Below are positions 28,351 to 37,291 of a DNA stretch of 64,000 nt, piece by piece; within the stretch, counting starts at the first letter, position 1; each line of letters begins with the position of its first letter. Location of the stretch: positions 3,984,001 through 4,048,000 of the forward strand of contig NC_008255.1 of NCBI RefSeq assembly GCF_000014145.1, read 5' to 3'. This stretch comes from Cytophaga hutchinsonii ATCC 33406. Lineage in GTDB: Bacteria; Bacteroidota; Bacteroidia; Cytophagales; Cytophagaceae. The position numbers and the translations under genes are program-made. The notes beneath the pieces are model-generated. The model was not told where the DNA came from. It did not search any database and saw only the letters and a program-made list of their open reading frames with translations.

Positions 28351-30306
28351 TCAGATTACTACTGTAAAAGTTGTGCCTTTGCTTACTTCTGTGTTTACCT
28401 GTATTCTTCCACCTATTTTATTTACAGCCATTTTTACTAAATAGAGACCCAGACCTGTTCCGCCTGAAATTTCACTGGCCCTGAAAAACATATCGAACAC
28501 TTTATCTTTTAAGTCTTTATTGATCCCGATTCCATTGTCGGTAAACTCTATAACGGATTTTTGTTTATCAACTTCAATGCGGATATATAAACTTGATTTT
28601 TGTTTTTTAATATCCCGGTAGGTAAACGCATTTTCAATTAAATTCTGAAAAATGGAATAGACCATTTTTTCATCCGAATAAAAATCGCGGTCCTGTTTGA
28701 TTTGTACATCAATATAAAACTCACCAAACGATTCAATATTACTGAACCCATCTTTTATTGTATCAATGATTTTTTTGAAATCAATAACGGTAGATTCAAT
28801 AACGGTGTTTTTTATTTTTGCTACCTGCAATAAATCCTGAAGCAGATTATCCAAACGTGTAGAGCTTGTTTCAATATGCTTAAAATATTCCCGGGCATTG
28901 GGATCCTGTACATCCAGCAAACCCAATTTGGCCAAACCGATAATGGATTTTAAAGGTCCTTTAATATCGTGTGAAGCCTTGTAAACGAAGGCGTCCAGCT
29001 GTTGATTCTTAAACTCCAGTTCCTGCGTTCGTTCTTTAACCTTATCTTCAAGCTCTTTTGTGAGTTTATCTTTCAGTATTTCATTTTCTTTCAGCTGATG
29101 AATGATCTGTAATTGTGTGTTCCGGTTATCTTTATTGGCAAGCCTTATCCTATCTGCAAGTGCAAATGAAAACAGAAACAGCTGTATGACAATACCAATA
29201 TTCAAACCGTATACCGTAACCGGATGTATAAAGCCAACACCTAAGACAATAGACAAATTCAGCGAAAAGCCTATAAATAGTGCTGTGTAAGCAAGTATAA
29301 AAAACCGCGCTGCTTTAAAATCTTTCTTATAAAATACTATAGACGTATAAAATATAAAAATCAGGATTAACAGATCGAGCTGATAAAAGTAAAGCAGTGG
29401 CCTGTAAAATAACAAGCCAATTAGAAATAACAGGAACCTTACAGCGGCTGTTACCCGGATCACGAGGCAATATTTTGTTGATTCTATTTTAACATTCAGA
29501 AAGGCTGTTGTGTACATGAGCGCTGTTGTTGAAAACAGCGCAATCGCTAAGCTTTGCGCTTCTGCATTAAAATTTATATGATTGGGCCAAATGTATTGAA
29601 AACCCAGGCCATCATTTGTTAAGCTGTAAAGAGCAACAGACAAAACATTTGCAGCAAAATATATATACGTTTTCTCTTTTGTAAATACATAGATACAAAC
29701 ACAATATACCGCCATCAATAAAATAACGCCGTAAAAAATGGCCAGAAATAGATATTCTCTATTAGAATATTCTAAAAAACTTGGAAATGTACGTACTACA
29801 CCATTAACGGCAACAGATTGTCTGCTATGAATGCGTATAAATAACGTATATAACTGATGGGGTTCAAATACGATCTCATGAATAAAATTTTTATGTTCTA
29901 TTTTCCGCTTGTGAAAAGGTTGTAAATCACCGCCTGTAAAATGCGCATAAAGTGAATCTTTTTGAAGTATGTAGATATCGTATTCATCAATATGAAAATC
30001 ATATAACTCAATCAGCCATTCTGTTTGATTCAGGCTGCCGTTGTAAACAATAACCTTTGCCCACATGTCCTGTCTGGAAGATTGCAGGCGTGGTGCGTCT
30101 GATGTTGTTTTTTTAAATATACCTTCCCGTTGAAGTTCTAAAATACGGCTTAGCGGAAGGTTCCGTACAGTATCCCGATAGATGGCATAATTTCCTTTGC
30201 GCCATTCAAACTTTTCCGCTGTATCGTTTAAGATCAATGGTCTGGTCTGAGCATGAACAATCGCGCAATAAAGCCCAAGTAATATAAAAATTACCCCCTT
30301 TTTCAT
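28351..30306 (-). CDS. 7TM-DISM sensor histidine kinase
   Basis: The 651-residue protein starts with a signal peptide (cut after IVHA). A periplasmic 7TMR-DISM extracellular domain follows at about 25-170 (WLIELYDFHIDEYDIYIL). Seven membrane helices span about 180-385. A coiled coil (KDKLTKELEDKVKERTQELE) leads to the HisKA helix with ASHDIKGPLKS (His near 444). The HATPase_c domain is complete (NLIENAFTYRD, FTDNGIGI, MFFRAS, GTGLGLYL). Ligands of such DISM domains are often carbohydrates, but none is known here. No response regulator is adjacent. Confidence 0.93.
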   Translation of the reverse strand: MKKGVIFILLGLYCAIVHAQTRPLILNDTAEKFEWRKGNYAIYRDTVRNLPLSRILELQREGIFKKTTSDAPRLQSSRQDMWAKVIVYNGSLNQTEWLIELYDFHIDEYDIYILQKDSLYAHFTGGDLQPFHKRKIEHKNFIHEIVFEPHQLYTLFIRIHSRQSVAVNGVVRTFPSFLEYSNREYLFLAIFYGVILLMAVYCVCIYVFTKEKTYIYFAANVLSVALYSLTNDGLGFQYIWPNHINFNAEAQSLAIALFSTTALMYTTAFLNVKIESTKYCLVIRVTAAVRFLLFLIGLLFYRPLLYFYQLDLLILIFIFYTSIVFYKKDFKAARFFILAYTALFIGFSLNLSIVLGVGFIHPVTVYGLNIGIVIQLFLFSFALADRIRLANKDNRNTQLQIIHQLKENEILKDKLTKELEDKVKERTQELEFKNQQLDAFVYKASHDIKGPLKSIIGLAKLGLLDVQDPNAREYFKHIETSSTRLDNLLQDLLQVAKIKNTVIESTVIDFKKIIDTIKDGFSNIESFGEFYIDVQIKQDRDFYSDEKMVYSIFQNLIENAFTYRDIKKQKSSLYIRIEVDKQKSVIEFTDNGIGINKDLKDKVFDMFFRASEISGGTGLGLYLVKMAVNKIGGRIQVNTEVSKGTTFTVVI

Positions 30307-30330
30307 TTTAAGTACGTTTTTCCATAGCTT

Positions 30331-30361
30331 CTACTAAGTATGCAGAAAACGTACTTAGTAG
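30331..30361. other. Perfect 10-base inverted repeat between two leftward genes
   Basis: CTACTAAGTA at 30331-30340 pairs with TACTTAGTAG at 30352-30361 across 11 bases. It sits just upstream of the kinase start and just after the glutamate-synthase-like gene. There is no T-run, so it may be an operator or RNA hairpin rather than a terminator. Confidence 0.55.
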
Positions 30362-30364
30362 TAT

Positions 30365-31954
30365 TTATTTAAAAATAATTTCCGGATTTGCTTTGCCTAA
30401 ATACTTGCAGTCTGCCAATTTCTGCATAGACTCAAAATTTACCGGAATTTTGTTGTACTTATACGCATCAACCAGCGGCATGGTTAGGTTATTATCTCCC
30501 ATACTGATATCAATATCCGTCATGGTCATTTGCGACGGATGTTCATATCCGCAGGCATGCGTAATTTCCAGTACTTCTTTACGTAAATTCTTAATGTAAT
30601 TATACAAACGATCTGCTTTTAACGGTACATCAATACCCGATTGCAGCCATTTATTCTGCGTAGCAACTCCAGACGGACAGGTATTGTTATGACAAACCTG
30701 TGCCTGAATGCACCCGATCGACATCATTGCCTCACGTGCCACATGGATTACATCAGCGCCTAACGCGAATGCCATCAGCGAACTTTCCGGGAAACCCAGC
30801 TTGCCGGATGCAGCAAACACAATACGATCCGTTAAACCTCTTTCCGCAAATATTTTGTATACATTACTGAACGCATATACAAACGGTAAAGAAACGTGAT
30901 CAGCAAAAGCTGGCGGCGCGGCACCGGTACCGCCTTCACCACCATCAATCGTGATAAAATCCGGACCATACCCTTTCTCTAACATACGGTCTGCCAGTTC
31001 CACCCACATTTCCATCTTACCAACCGCAGATTTAAATCCTACGGGTAAGCCGGTTTCCTGTGCAATGTTTTCAATAAAATCCATCATTTCCGGCACATTT
31101 GAAAACACGCTGTGGTAGGCCGGTGAAATTACATCTTTACCCATTGGCAAACCTCTGATATCCGCAATCTCCTGCGTGATTTTTGAAGCAGGCAATACAC
31201 CCCCTTTGCCGGGTTTTGCTCCCTGGGATAATTTTAAATCTATTGCACGGATACATGGATTGGCTTCAACCAATGCCTTCAGTTTTGACATGGAAAAATT
31301 ACCATGTTCATCGCGCACACCAAAGTATCCTGTACCAAAGTGGAACATGATATCAGCACCATGTTTATGATGCGGAGCTAACGAACCTTCTCCGGTATTC
31401 TGATAACAACCTGCTTTTAATGCACCTTTATTTAATGACTCTACCGCCCGTGCAGAAAGTGAGCCGTAGCTCATTCCTGAAATATTGATAATCGAATACG
31501 GTCTGTAGGGACGTCTGCGTTTATTATATGCGCCCATGATTTTTGCACACGGTACAAAATCCGGTTTCTTTTTATTCGGATGCCCTTCTTTAACTGCATA
31601 TGAAAACATAGATGGTTTTATAAAAACAAAACCCGGGCTGTTCTGATCCTGATCCGTACCAAAACCCTGATAGTTATTTTCCTGTTTGGAAGACGCATAA
31701 ATCCACGACCGTTGTCTGCGGTTAAAAGGAAGCTCTTCTCTGTTATTAGCAACAATATATTGTCTCAATTCCGGACCAATCTTTTCAAGCAGATACCTGA
31801 AATGGCCAACAATCGGGAAGTTGTGTTTTATCGTATGCCGCCTGTTGAAGAATATATCTTTGATGGCAATAACTCCAATAAACAAAAAAATGTATGCCCA
31901 CCAGGGAATGCTACCGATCACTTCTACTACTTCTTTCATATCTAATTTATCCAA
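30365..31954 (-). CDS. FMN-binding glutamate-synthase-like protein
   Basis: The 529-residue protein has an N-terminal membrane helix (about 14-32) and then the FMN-binding (beta/alpha)8 domain of glutamate synthase. Landmarks are MSYGSLSARAVESLNKGA, GEGSLAPHHKHGAD, KLSQGAKPGKGG and TIDGGEGGTGAAPP. Three cysteines (GCIQAQVCHNNTCPSG) match the 3Fe-4S cluster ligands. It lacks the glutaminase domain, so it is not a classical glutamate synthase. Members of this membrane-linked group have no firm substrate. It seems to be followed by the kinase gene across a hairpin. Confidence 0.9.
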   Translation of the reverse strand: MDKLDMKEVVEVIGSIPWWAYIFLFIGVIAIKDIFFNRRHTIKHNFPIVGHFRYLLEKIGPELRQYIVANNREELPFNRRQRSWIYASSKQENNYQGFGTDQDQNSPGFVFIKPSMFSYAVKEGHPNKKKPDFVPCAKIMGAYNKRRRPYRPYSIINISGMSYGSLSARAVESLNKGALKAGCYQNTGEGSLAPHHKHGADIMFHFGTGYFGVRDEHGNFSMSKLKALVEANPCIRAIDLKLSQGAKPGKGGVLPASKITQEIADIRGLPMGKDVISPAYHSVFSNVPEMMDFIENIAQETGLPVGFKSAVGKMEMWVELADRMLEKGYGPDFITIDGGEGGTGAAPPAFADHVSLPFVYAFSNVYKIFAERGLTDRIVFAASGKLGFPESSLMAFALGADVIHVAREAMMSIGCIQAQVCHNNTCPSGVATQNKWLQSGIDVPLKADRLYNYIKNLRKEVLEITHACGYEHPSQMTMTDIDISMGDNNLTMPLVDAYKYNKIPVNFESMQKLADCKYLGKANPEIIFK

Positions 31955-31980
31955 CGTATTTCCGATAATAAAGGATGCGC

Positions 31981-32889
31981 TTATTCAGCAGGAGTTTCTT
32001 CTTCCGGTGCTACTTCTTCTATTACTTCATCTTCCGGAACAGTTTCTTCATCTGTGTTATTTTCCGGGATTTCATATTCTTGCGGAGCAGGTCTGTTTTT
32101 CTGCTCTTCTTGTTTTTTTGTTTTCCAGGTTTCAGTACCTTTTGGACCATCATATTGAGTCGGAGGAGGCAATGACATTTTCTTTTTACGCTTAGGTGCT
32201 GTCGGTGCATACTGGAACTTTAATTGCATGAACCCGTATCCGTCATTCCCAGATCCATTATATGTCGTATAATCAATCAGGTCTGTTAGTGTGAAACGAT
32301 ATATATATTCTGCACATAACGAACTTCTTTGAGTAATTGTAAATTGCAGACCAAACCCCACCGGAAGTATAGGTGCAAATTCTGTTTCTACGGTATATTC
32401 TTTACCTGAATTATACTTGTATGTTGAGGTAAACAACATACCACCAAGCCCTGCCTGCAAATATGGTTTGCAAAATGTATAATGTGATTCTTTTCTTCTG
32501 TCCGGGGCCACACGGATAATTTCATCTATAATGTATAAACGGCCATATACCTGAAGTTCCATTGCCGTTGCATTGAAAGATCCGTTACGGCTTTTATTAT
32601 AATCTGTAGATTGTAAATTCAGATACGAAAACTCTGCACCTAACACAATATGAGGCCAAATTTTGTAATTAGCCCCTGCAGATAATCCATAACTTAGTCC
32701 ATTTAAACCCAGCCCCTTTGTTAAATCACCTCTATAATTTGTCATTCCGGCACCAAGTGTAAATGTTATGGGGCCTCTGTAGTAATATGTGTCAAAAAAA
32801 CCTGAATATTCCCGTTGTCTTTTGAACTGGCCAAATGAGATAACAAAGGTTAAAAAGAATAATGAAAGTACAGTAATTAGCTTTCTCAC
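31981..32889 (-). CDS. Outer-membrane beta-barrel protein with acidic C-terminal tail
   Basis: I place the start at GTG 32889, which gives a clean signal peptide (M/VRKLITVLSLFF...SFGQ). A TTG at 32916 would overlap the promoter box described next. Residues about 30-230 show alternating aromatic and small residues typical of an 8-stranded barrel (ITFTLGAGMTNYRGDL, LSAGANYKIW, LGLQFTITQRSSL). The last 60 residues are proline/glutamate-rich and strongly acidic (EETVPEDEVIEEVAPEEETPAE), an unusual tail that may lie in the periplasm. It resembles conserved Bacteroidota barrels of unknown role. Confidence 0.82.
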   Translation of the reverse strand: MRKLITVLSLFFLTFVISFGQFKRQREYSGFFDTYYYRGPITFTLGAGMTNYRGDLTKGLGLNGLSYGLSAGANYKIWPHIVLGAEFSYLNLQSTDYNKSRNGSFNATAMELQVYGRLYIIDEIIRVAPDRRKESHYTFCKPYLQAGLGGMLFTSTYKYNSGKEYTVETEFAPILPVGFGLQFTITQRSSLCAEYIYRFTLTDLIDYTTYNGSGNDGYGFMQLKFQYAPTAPKRKKKMSLPPPTQYDGPKGTETWKTKKQEEQKNRPAPQEYEIPENNTDEETVPEDEVIEEVAPEEETPAE

Positions 32890-32913
32890 AAGTATTTTTT
32901 TAAAGTTTATCTT

Positions 32914-32921
32914 CAAATTTA
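32914..32921 (-). promoter_or_regulatory. Bacteroidota promoter for the beta-barrel gene
   Basis: On the minus strand the bases read TAAATTTG, an exact -7 match. A TTG on the same strand (32946-32948) lies 24 bases upstream. The box ends 24 bases before the GTG start, the same spacing seen at mfd and glmM, and argues against the TTG at 32916. Confidence 0.55.
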
Positions 32922-33039
32922 CTTAATAAATGTGGATTGCACAGTCAAAATACTATAGTTTATGAGTAAAAATTTAATGATCAATATGCATTTGGAATTT
33001 ATATTTTAAAAATTTGTGGTGTAATTGATTTGTATCTGT

Positions 33040-33047
33040 TATTTTTG
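33040..33047 (+). promoter_or_regulatory. Bacteroidota promoter for the small membrane protein
   Basis: TATTTTTG matches the -7 box; a TTG at 33014-33016 lies 23 bases upstream, within the reported spacing. Confidence 0.5.
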
Positions 33048-33120
33048 TTCACTGTATGCAGGTAAATGTATTTCAATCTGCATCTTTTCAGATTTTATTC
33101 TCACAAACAGTTCTAATACT

Positions 33121-33327
33121 ATGGGTGCAATTGGTACAATACTTATCGTAGTTGGTTTCATTGTTGGAAACATCAGTGGATATATGCTTTCTAATACAGC
33201 AAGCATGAAAGATTCAAACGGAAAAGTTATCAAATCAAAAGAAGTTCTATTCGCAGCAGTTATTGCCATTTCTGCAATCATGATTCTTGCAGGTCAATAC
33301 ATTGTAGTTGCTCCAAACAGCTATTAA
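33121..33327 (+). CDS. Small two-helix membrane protein
   Basis: ATG at 33121 begins MGAIGTILIVVGFIVG and gives 68 residues with two membrane helices (about 3-20 and 42-62). They are joined by a polar loop (SMKDSNGKVIKSKE). An upstream in-frame start would add an unlikely cysteine-rich leader that overlaps the promoter. A promoter box and a terminator (33353-33379) bracket it as a single-gene unit. Its codon usage suggests a well-expressed gene. No family is recognised. Confidence 0.75.
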   Translation: MGAIGTILIVVGFIVGNISGYMLSNTASMKDSNGKVIKSKEVLFAAVIAISAIMILAGQYIVVAPNSY

Positions 33328-33352
33328 TCGTAAAGCTCCTCATATAAATTTT

Positions 33353-33379
33353 AAACCTGTGCATTTCCTGTACAGGTTT
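33353..33379 (+). terminator. Terminator of the small membrane protein gene
   Basis: An 8-base stem (AAACCTGT / ACAGGTTT) is followed by a run of seven or more T. Confidence 0.75.
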
Positions 33380-33424
33380 TTTTATTTAATACACATCCAA
33401 TTTTTTAATAATTACTATTCTTTT

Positions 33425-33432
33425 TATATTTG
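33425..33432 (+). promoter_or_regulatory. Bacteroidota -7 box for the HxlR gene
   Basis: TATATTTG matches TAnnTTTG and ends 27 bases before the ATG. No -33 TTG is seen. Confidence 0.45.
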
Positions 33433-33459
33433 TTATAATTCAATTAATAATCTGTTAGT

Positions 33460-33870
33460 ATGAGTGATATAAAATATAATAACAAATGGTTTAAATCTGG
33501 ACTGGAACTATTGAATGAAGTTCTGTATGGAAAATGGAAATTTATTATTATTTGGAATTTAACAGATAAGCCATTAAGATTCTCTGACTTACGAAAAAAT
33601 ATTCCTTCTATCACAGACCGTATGTTGAGCTTGCAGTTAAAAGAGCTGGAAGAAGAAGGTTTTGTTGAACGTATTGTTTTAGAGGGAAATCCTCCCAAAA
33701 TTGATTATAAATTAACAGAAAAATCACAAGGTTTACTTCCGGCACTTACTGCTTTAGAATCTTTTGGAAGAAATTTAGTTCAAAACAAACCCCCATATAA
33801 AAAAGTGCTTTCGCAAGAAATACCTTTGCCGTTAAGCGAAGATCAGGAATCATTTTTTGATATGCTGTAG
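33460..33870 (+). CDS. HxlR-family winged-helix transcriptional regulator
   Basis: The 136-residue protein shows the HxlR pattern: LLNEVLYGKWKFIIIW (first helix with the GKW motif), LRFSDLRKNIPSITDRMLSLQLKELEEEGFVERI (recognition helix) and the wing with PPKIDYKLTEKSQ. The cysteine that usually precedes the GKW motif in redox-sensing members is absent; an Asn/Glu occupies that region. Such regulators usually control a neighbouring gene, but the only neighbour is convergent (2 bases away), so its target is not evident. Confidence 0.9.
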   Translation: MSDIKYNNKWFKSGLELLNEVLYGKWKFIIIWNLTDKPLRFSDLRKNIPSITDRMLSLQLKELEEEGFVERIVLEGNPPKIDYKLTEKSQGLLPALTALESFGRNLVQNKPPYKKVLSQEIPLPLSEDQESFFDML

Positions 33871-33872
33871 GT

Positions 33873-35438
33873 TTATTCTTCCAAATAGAATCCTTTAGCT
33901 TTTGCTTTATTCATTATAACCTCCTGCACAGTTTTTCCTTCGATTTTACTTTCCAGCCAGGAAATAATGTCAAAATAAATGAATGCCCTTTTTTCATAAT
34001 CACTGTTTTCAATTGGCACCAGTTGATTTTTCAGATTCCGGAATCTCCCAACCAATTCTGCCACATCCACGTCATTATTCAGATCCTTTAAGAACTTCAG
34101 AATGTATTTCTGAAACATACGTAAATCGTCCCGTTTCCATAAAAAGCGATACGTTGAAATAATGTAGTACTTGATTACATCAAAATTACCTAATTCATAG
34201 TGACAAATCAGGTTAATGATCCGGGCAAAACAATGGATATCTTCCCGGATATCTACATTCGGAATATTGATAATCCGGTTCAGCCACCTCAAACAATGGT
34301 TGTATAAACCGGCTCCAAAATACAGACAGGAAATTTTATACATTAAGATCAGCGCAGAATGCGGATCAAGTTTTTTAAGCAAGTCGTCAATGTCTTCTTT
34401 TCTATCGACAAAAAGCTTCTTAACCCCCGCATTGAACTCTCCTGTAAGGAAAAAAAGGTTTAATTCATGAATAAAATAATATTTTAGTAAACTGGTTTTC
34501 AGTCGTTCATTAAAATAAACGGTACTATCATTTGTGAAGTTAATAAGCTTATGTTTATTCAATACAAATTCTTCAAAATAATTCAGCTTAAACTGAGCTA
34601 TCATTAAGTTGTTCAGTGCTTTAACATAATTTTCGGGAGAAAATTTGATTCGATCGATATTTTCTTCGTATAAATGTACTAACCTATTGGCGTACAGGTA
34701 TCCATTAGAAAAATCCTGTAAAAAGTAATAATAACCGATATATAATAAGTAAAGCGTTGTCTTTTCTCCAAGAGAAAGTGCTTCTTCCTTATAATCAGGT
34801 AAATTACTATTAAAATATTCTTTTACACGGATAGAATCTTCTTCATCGCGGATAAAACCGATACGTGTATAATAGGAGTTCAGTTTTATACTCAGGTTCG
34901 AAAACATATTGATGTTATGAATCTGGGAATTGATTTTCCGTACATCGTCAATAATTGTATCAACGGTTTCTTCAATGTCTTCGTCAATGGTCAACATCAG
35001 AATGCTTTTTTCCAGTTTGATAATCTCCAGGGTAAGCTCCAGATTTTCGTGTACCTGGGAAAGGCGGCGGGCTTTTTTTAGACAGGTTTTTCCCTGTTGA
35101 TATAAACGGCGTTCAAATAACAGCTGGGCAAAATCAATTTGCTCACGTATCTGCAGATCCAGAATTTTAGGAAGATTATACTGCCGGAGTGACAACATAA
35201 TCTTTTCGTATAAATATGCCTTGAGGTTAGAGAGCTGGGTTGATTTAATAGCCGGTATTACTTCCGATACCCGCTCTTCATTAAACACTTTTTGTTTGTT
35301 CAGATAATCAAAAAGCAACAGCATTTTTTTGTCGTCTGGATCACCGCTGCCTGTATGATTGATTTTAAAGTGCCTTTTTTCATTCGGACTCAACGAATGT
35401 ATCAAATCAAACAGACTTTTAGACTTAACCCTGGACAT
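33873..35438 (-). CDS. Cytoplasmic helical-repeat (TPR-like) protein of unknown function
   Basis: The 521-residue protein has no signal peptide or membrane helix. It begins MSRVKSKSLFDLIHSLSPNEKRHFKIN, a start I have seen in uncharacterised Bacteroidota proteins. The rest is predicted as stacked helices with TPR-like spacing (for example LLFERRLYQQGKTCLKKARRLS, near residues 108-130). No catalytic motif is visible. Its stop lies 2 bases from the end of the convergent HxlR gene. A scaffold or regulator role is a guess. Confidence 0.75.
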   Translation of the reverse strand: MSRVKSKSLFDLIHSLSPNEKRHFKINHTGSGDPDDKKMLLLFDYLNKQKVFNEERVSEVIPAIKSTQLSNLKAYLYEKIMLSLRQYNLPKILDLQIREQIDFAQLLFERRLYQQGKTCLKKARRLSQVHENLELTLEIIKLEKSILMLTIDEDIEETVDTIIDDVRKINSQIHNINMFSNLSIKLNSYYTRIGFIRDEEDSIRVKEYFNSNLPDYKEEALSLGEKTTLYLLYIGYYYFLQDFSNGYLYANRLVHLYEENIDRIKFSPENYVKALNNLMIAQFKLNYFEEFVLNKHKLINFTNDSTVYFNERLKTSLLKYYFIHELNLFFLTGEFNAGVKKLFVDRKEDIDDLLKKLDPHSALILMYKISCLYFGAGLYNHCLRWLNRIINIPNVDIREDIHCFARIINLICHYELGNFDVIKYYIISTYRFLWKRDDLRMFQKYILKFLKDLNNDVDVAELVGRFRNLKNQLVPIENSDYEKRAFIYFDIISWLESKIEGKTVQEVIMNKAKAKGFYLEE

Positions 35439-35566
35439 AGTAATTATAACCTATTAAATGATTTAATAATCAGATTATAATGCAATATATCGATTTGTTG
35501 GAAAACGTAAAAAGTTATTTTAGAGATAAAAAACTTATTGTGGTAAAATTGCCCAGTTTTTCATCT

Positions 35567-35590
35567 AGCCCATGACTTCTGTCATGGGCT
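35567..35590. other. Perfect 10-base hairpin after dsbD
   Basis: AGCCCATGAC and GTCATGGGCT enclose TTCT. It lies beyond the stop of the leftward dsbD gene. The following bases on that strand are not a T-run, so termination is likely but not certain. Confidence 0.6.
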
Positions 35591-35614
35591 TAATTAAGGG
35601 TAAGATTAAAGTCC

Positions 35615-37291
35615 TTATTTATATAGCTTTTTATAATTTGCTTTTCCTTCTTCCAGAAAATCAATGTACGCTTCAATGCTTGGTTCGTATGTAATTGGCT
35701 GCGCCAGTTCCATTTCTGTATTCGGATCCAGGATTACATAAAAGGGCTGGGCAAGAAAATTAAACCGGGTATTCTGGAAATCGTGATTCTGTTTACCGAT
35801 GGATTTTTTTACTTTCCCATCCTTTTTAGACGTGTACCATTCGTTTTCAGGTAGTTCTGTGCGGTCATCTACATACAACGCTACCATAACAAAGTCTTCA
35901 TTCAAGTGCTTTAGCACCGCAGGATCTGCCCAAACATTGCGTTCCATTTCTCTGCAGTTTACACAACCATGTCCGGTGAAATCAATGAATAAGGGTTTTC
36001 CCTGCTGCTTCGCACACGCAAGGGCCTCTTTGTAATCAAAATACCCCTGAAGGCCGAGCGGTAAATGCAGAAAATCAGCATACTTTGGTGTACCGCAAAT
36101 CCTGTCGGTTGCGGTAGTATAATCTTCCAGCGGTGGCAAATAGCCCGAAAGTTTTTTCAGTGGGCTACCGGCAATACCGGTTCCTAAATATCCGGCAAAC
36201 AAAATGCTTAATATCGCAAGGCTTCTTCTTGGCCAGCCGATGCTGCCTTTATCGTGTTCACTGAACTTAATAACACCAAGCAGGTATAAACCTAATGAGA
36301 AGAAAATCAGAATCCAGATCAGCAAAAATGTGTTTCTGTTCAGAATATTCCAGTGCATCACCTGATCTGCAATACTTAGGAACTTTAATGCCAACGCGAG
36401 TTCAATAAATCCTAAACTTACTTTAACGGTGTTTAACCAGCCGCCTGATTTAGGCAATGATTTTAACCAGTTGGGAAATAAGGCAAATAATGTAAACGGT
36501 AAGGCAAAAGCCGATGAATAGGCAACCATCCCGATGATTGGTTTTACAATTTCACCACCAGCTGCCGATAATAAGATCGTACTCACAATCGGGCCGGTGC
36601 ATGAAAATGAAACCAGTACGATCGTAAATGCCATAAAGAAAATTCCAACATAGCCGCCTTTATCGGATTGTTTGTCAACCTTATTGATAAAATTATTCGG
36701 AAGCGTAATTTCAAATAAGCCAAAGAATGAAAGCGCAAAAACAAGGAAGATCAACGTGAACAAAACATTCGGGAACCAGTGTGTGCTTAAGAAGTTTGCA
36801 AACTCCGGACCATTGATCTTCGCAATTACAACACCGATCAGCGTGTAGATTGTTACAATAGACAAGCCATAAATGATTGCTTTGCGGACAGATTCTTTTT
36901 TGGAACTTGATGTATTTGTAAAAAATGAAACGGTCATCGGTACCATGGGAAATACACAAGGTGTAATGATGGACACAAAACCTGCAGCAAAAGCAAAGAT
37001 CGCAAATAAGAATAAAGAAGTATCCTGTGTAATTCCGCCACGTTCTTTAACAGTGATTTTTACAGTAGACACTTTTGGTGTCTGCGCTTTTGCAACTGTG
37101 TGGCCTTTCCCGTCTAAACTATCTTTTAGCAGTTTAATAATCGCTTCGTTCACACTATCTCTTTTAACAAGATTGTCAACATGCTGCGCCAGCTTTTGTA
37201 ATTCAGTCTCAGGAATAGAAACATTTTTACCTGCCTGTACCTGAACGGTTAGAAACAAAAAGGCAAAAAGAAAAACAATAGATACTTTCAT
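35615..37291 (-). CDS. dsbD: DsbD-like thiol:disulfide reductase (membrane and thioredoxin domains)
   Basis: The 558-residue protein moves electrons from cytoplasmic thioredoxin to periplasmic thiols. After a signal peptide (cut near VQA/GKN) and an 80-residue spacer come eight membrane helices (about 90-370). The first has the redox cysteine in ITPCVFPMVPM, and the fourth has the partner in SFSCTGPIV. A C-terminal thioredoxin domain carries GHGCVNCREM (CxxC near 446-449). The usual N-terminal substrate-binding domain is not here but is encoded by the preceding gene. The two genes overlap by one base (TAATG), implying coupled translation. Confidence 0.93.
   Translation of the reverse strand: MKVSIVFLFAFLFLTVQVQAGKNVSIPETELQKLAQHVDNLVKRDSVNEAIIKLLKDSLDGKGHTVAKAQTPKVSTVKITVKERGGITQDTSLFLFAIFAFAAGFVSIITPCVFPMVPMTVSFFTNTSSSKKESVRKAIIYGLSIVTIYTLIGVVIAKINGPEFANFLSTHWFPNVLFTLIFLVFALSFFGLFEITLPNNFINKVDKQSDKGGYVGIFFMAFTIVLVSFSCTGPIVSTILLSAAGGEIVKPIIGMVAYSSAFALPFTLFALFPNWLKSLPKSGGWLNTVKVSLGFIELALALKFLSIADQVMHWNILNRNTFLLIWILIFFSLGLYLLGVIKFSEHDKGSIGWPRRSLAILSILFAGYLGTGIAGSPLKKLSGYLPPLEDYTTATDRICGTPKYADFLHLPLGLQGYFDYKEALACAKQQGKPLFIDFTGHGCVNCREMERNVWADPAVLKHLNEDFVMVALYVDDRTELPENEWYTSKKDGKVKKSIGKQNHDFQNTRFNFLAQPFYVILDPNTEMELAQPITYEPSIEAYIDFLEEGKANYKKLYK

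Noticed and set aside
33460-33870. HxlR protein as a thiol redox sensor
   Set aside because: The cysteine that precedes the first helix in redox-sensing members is absent.
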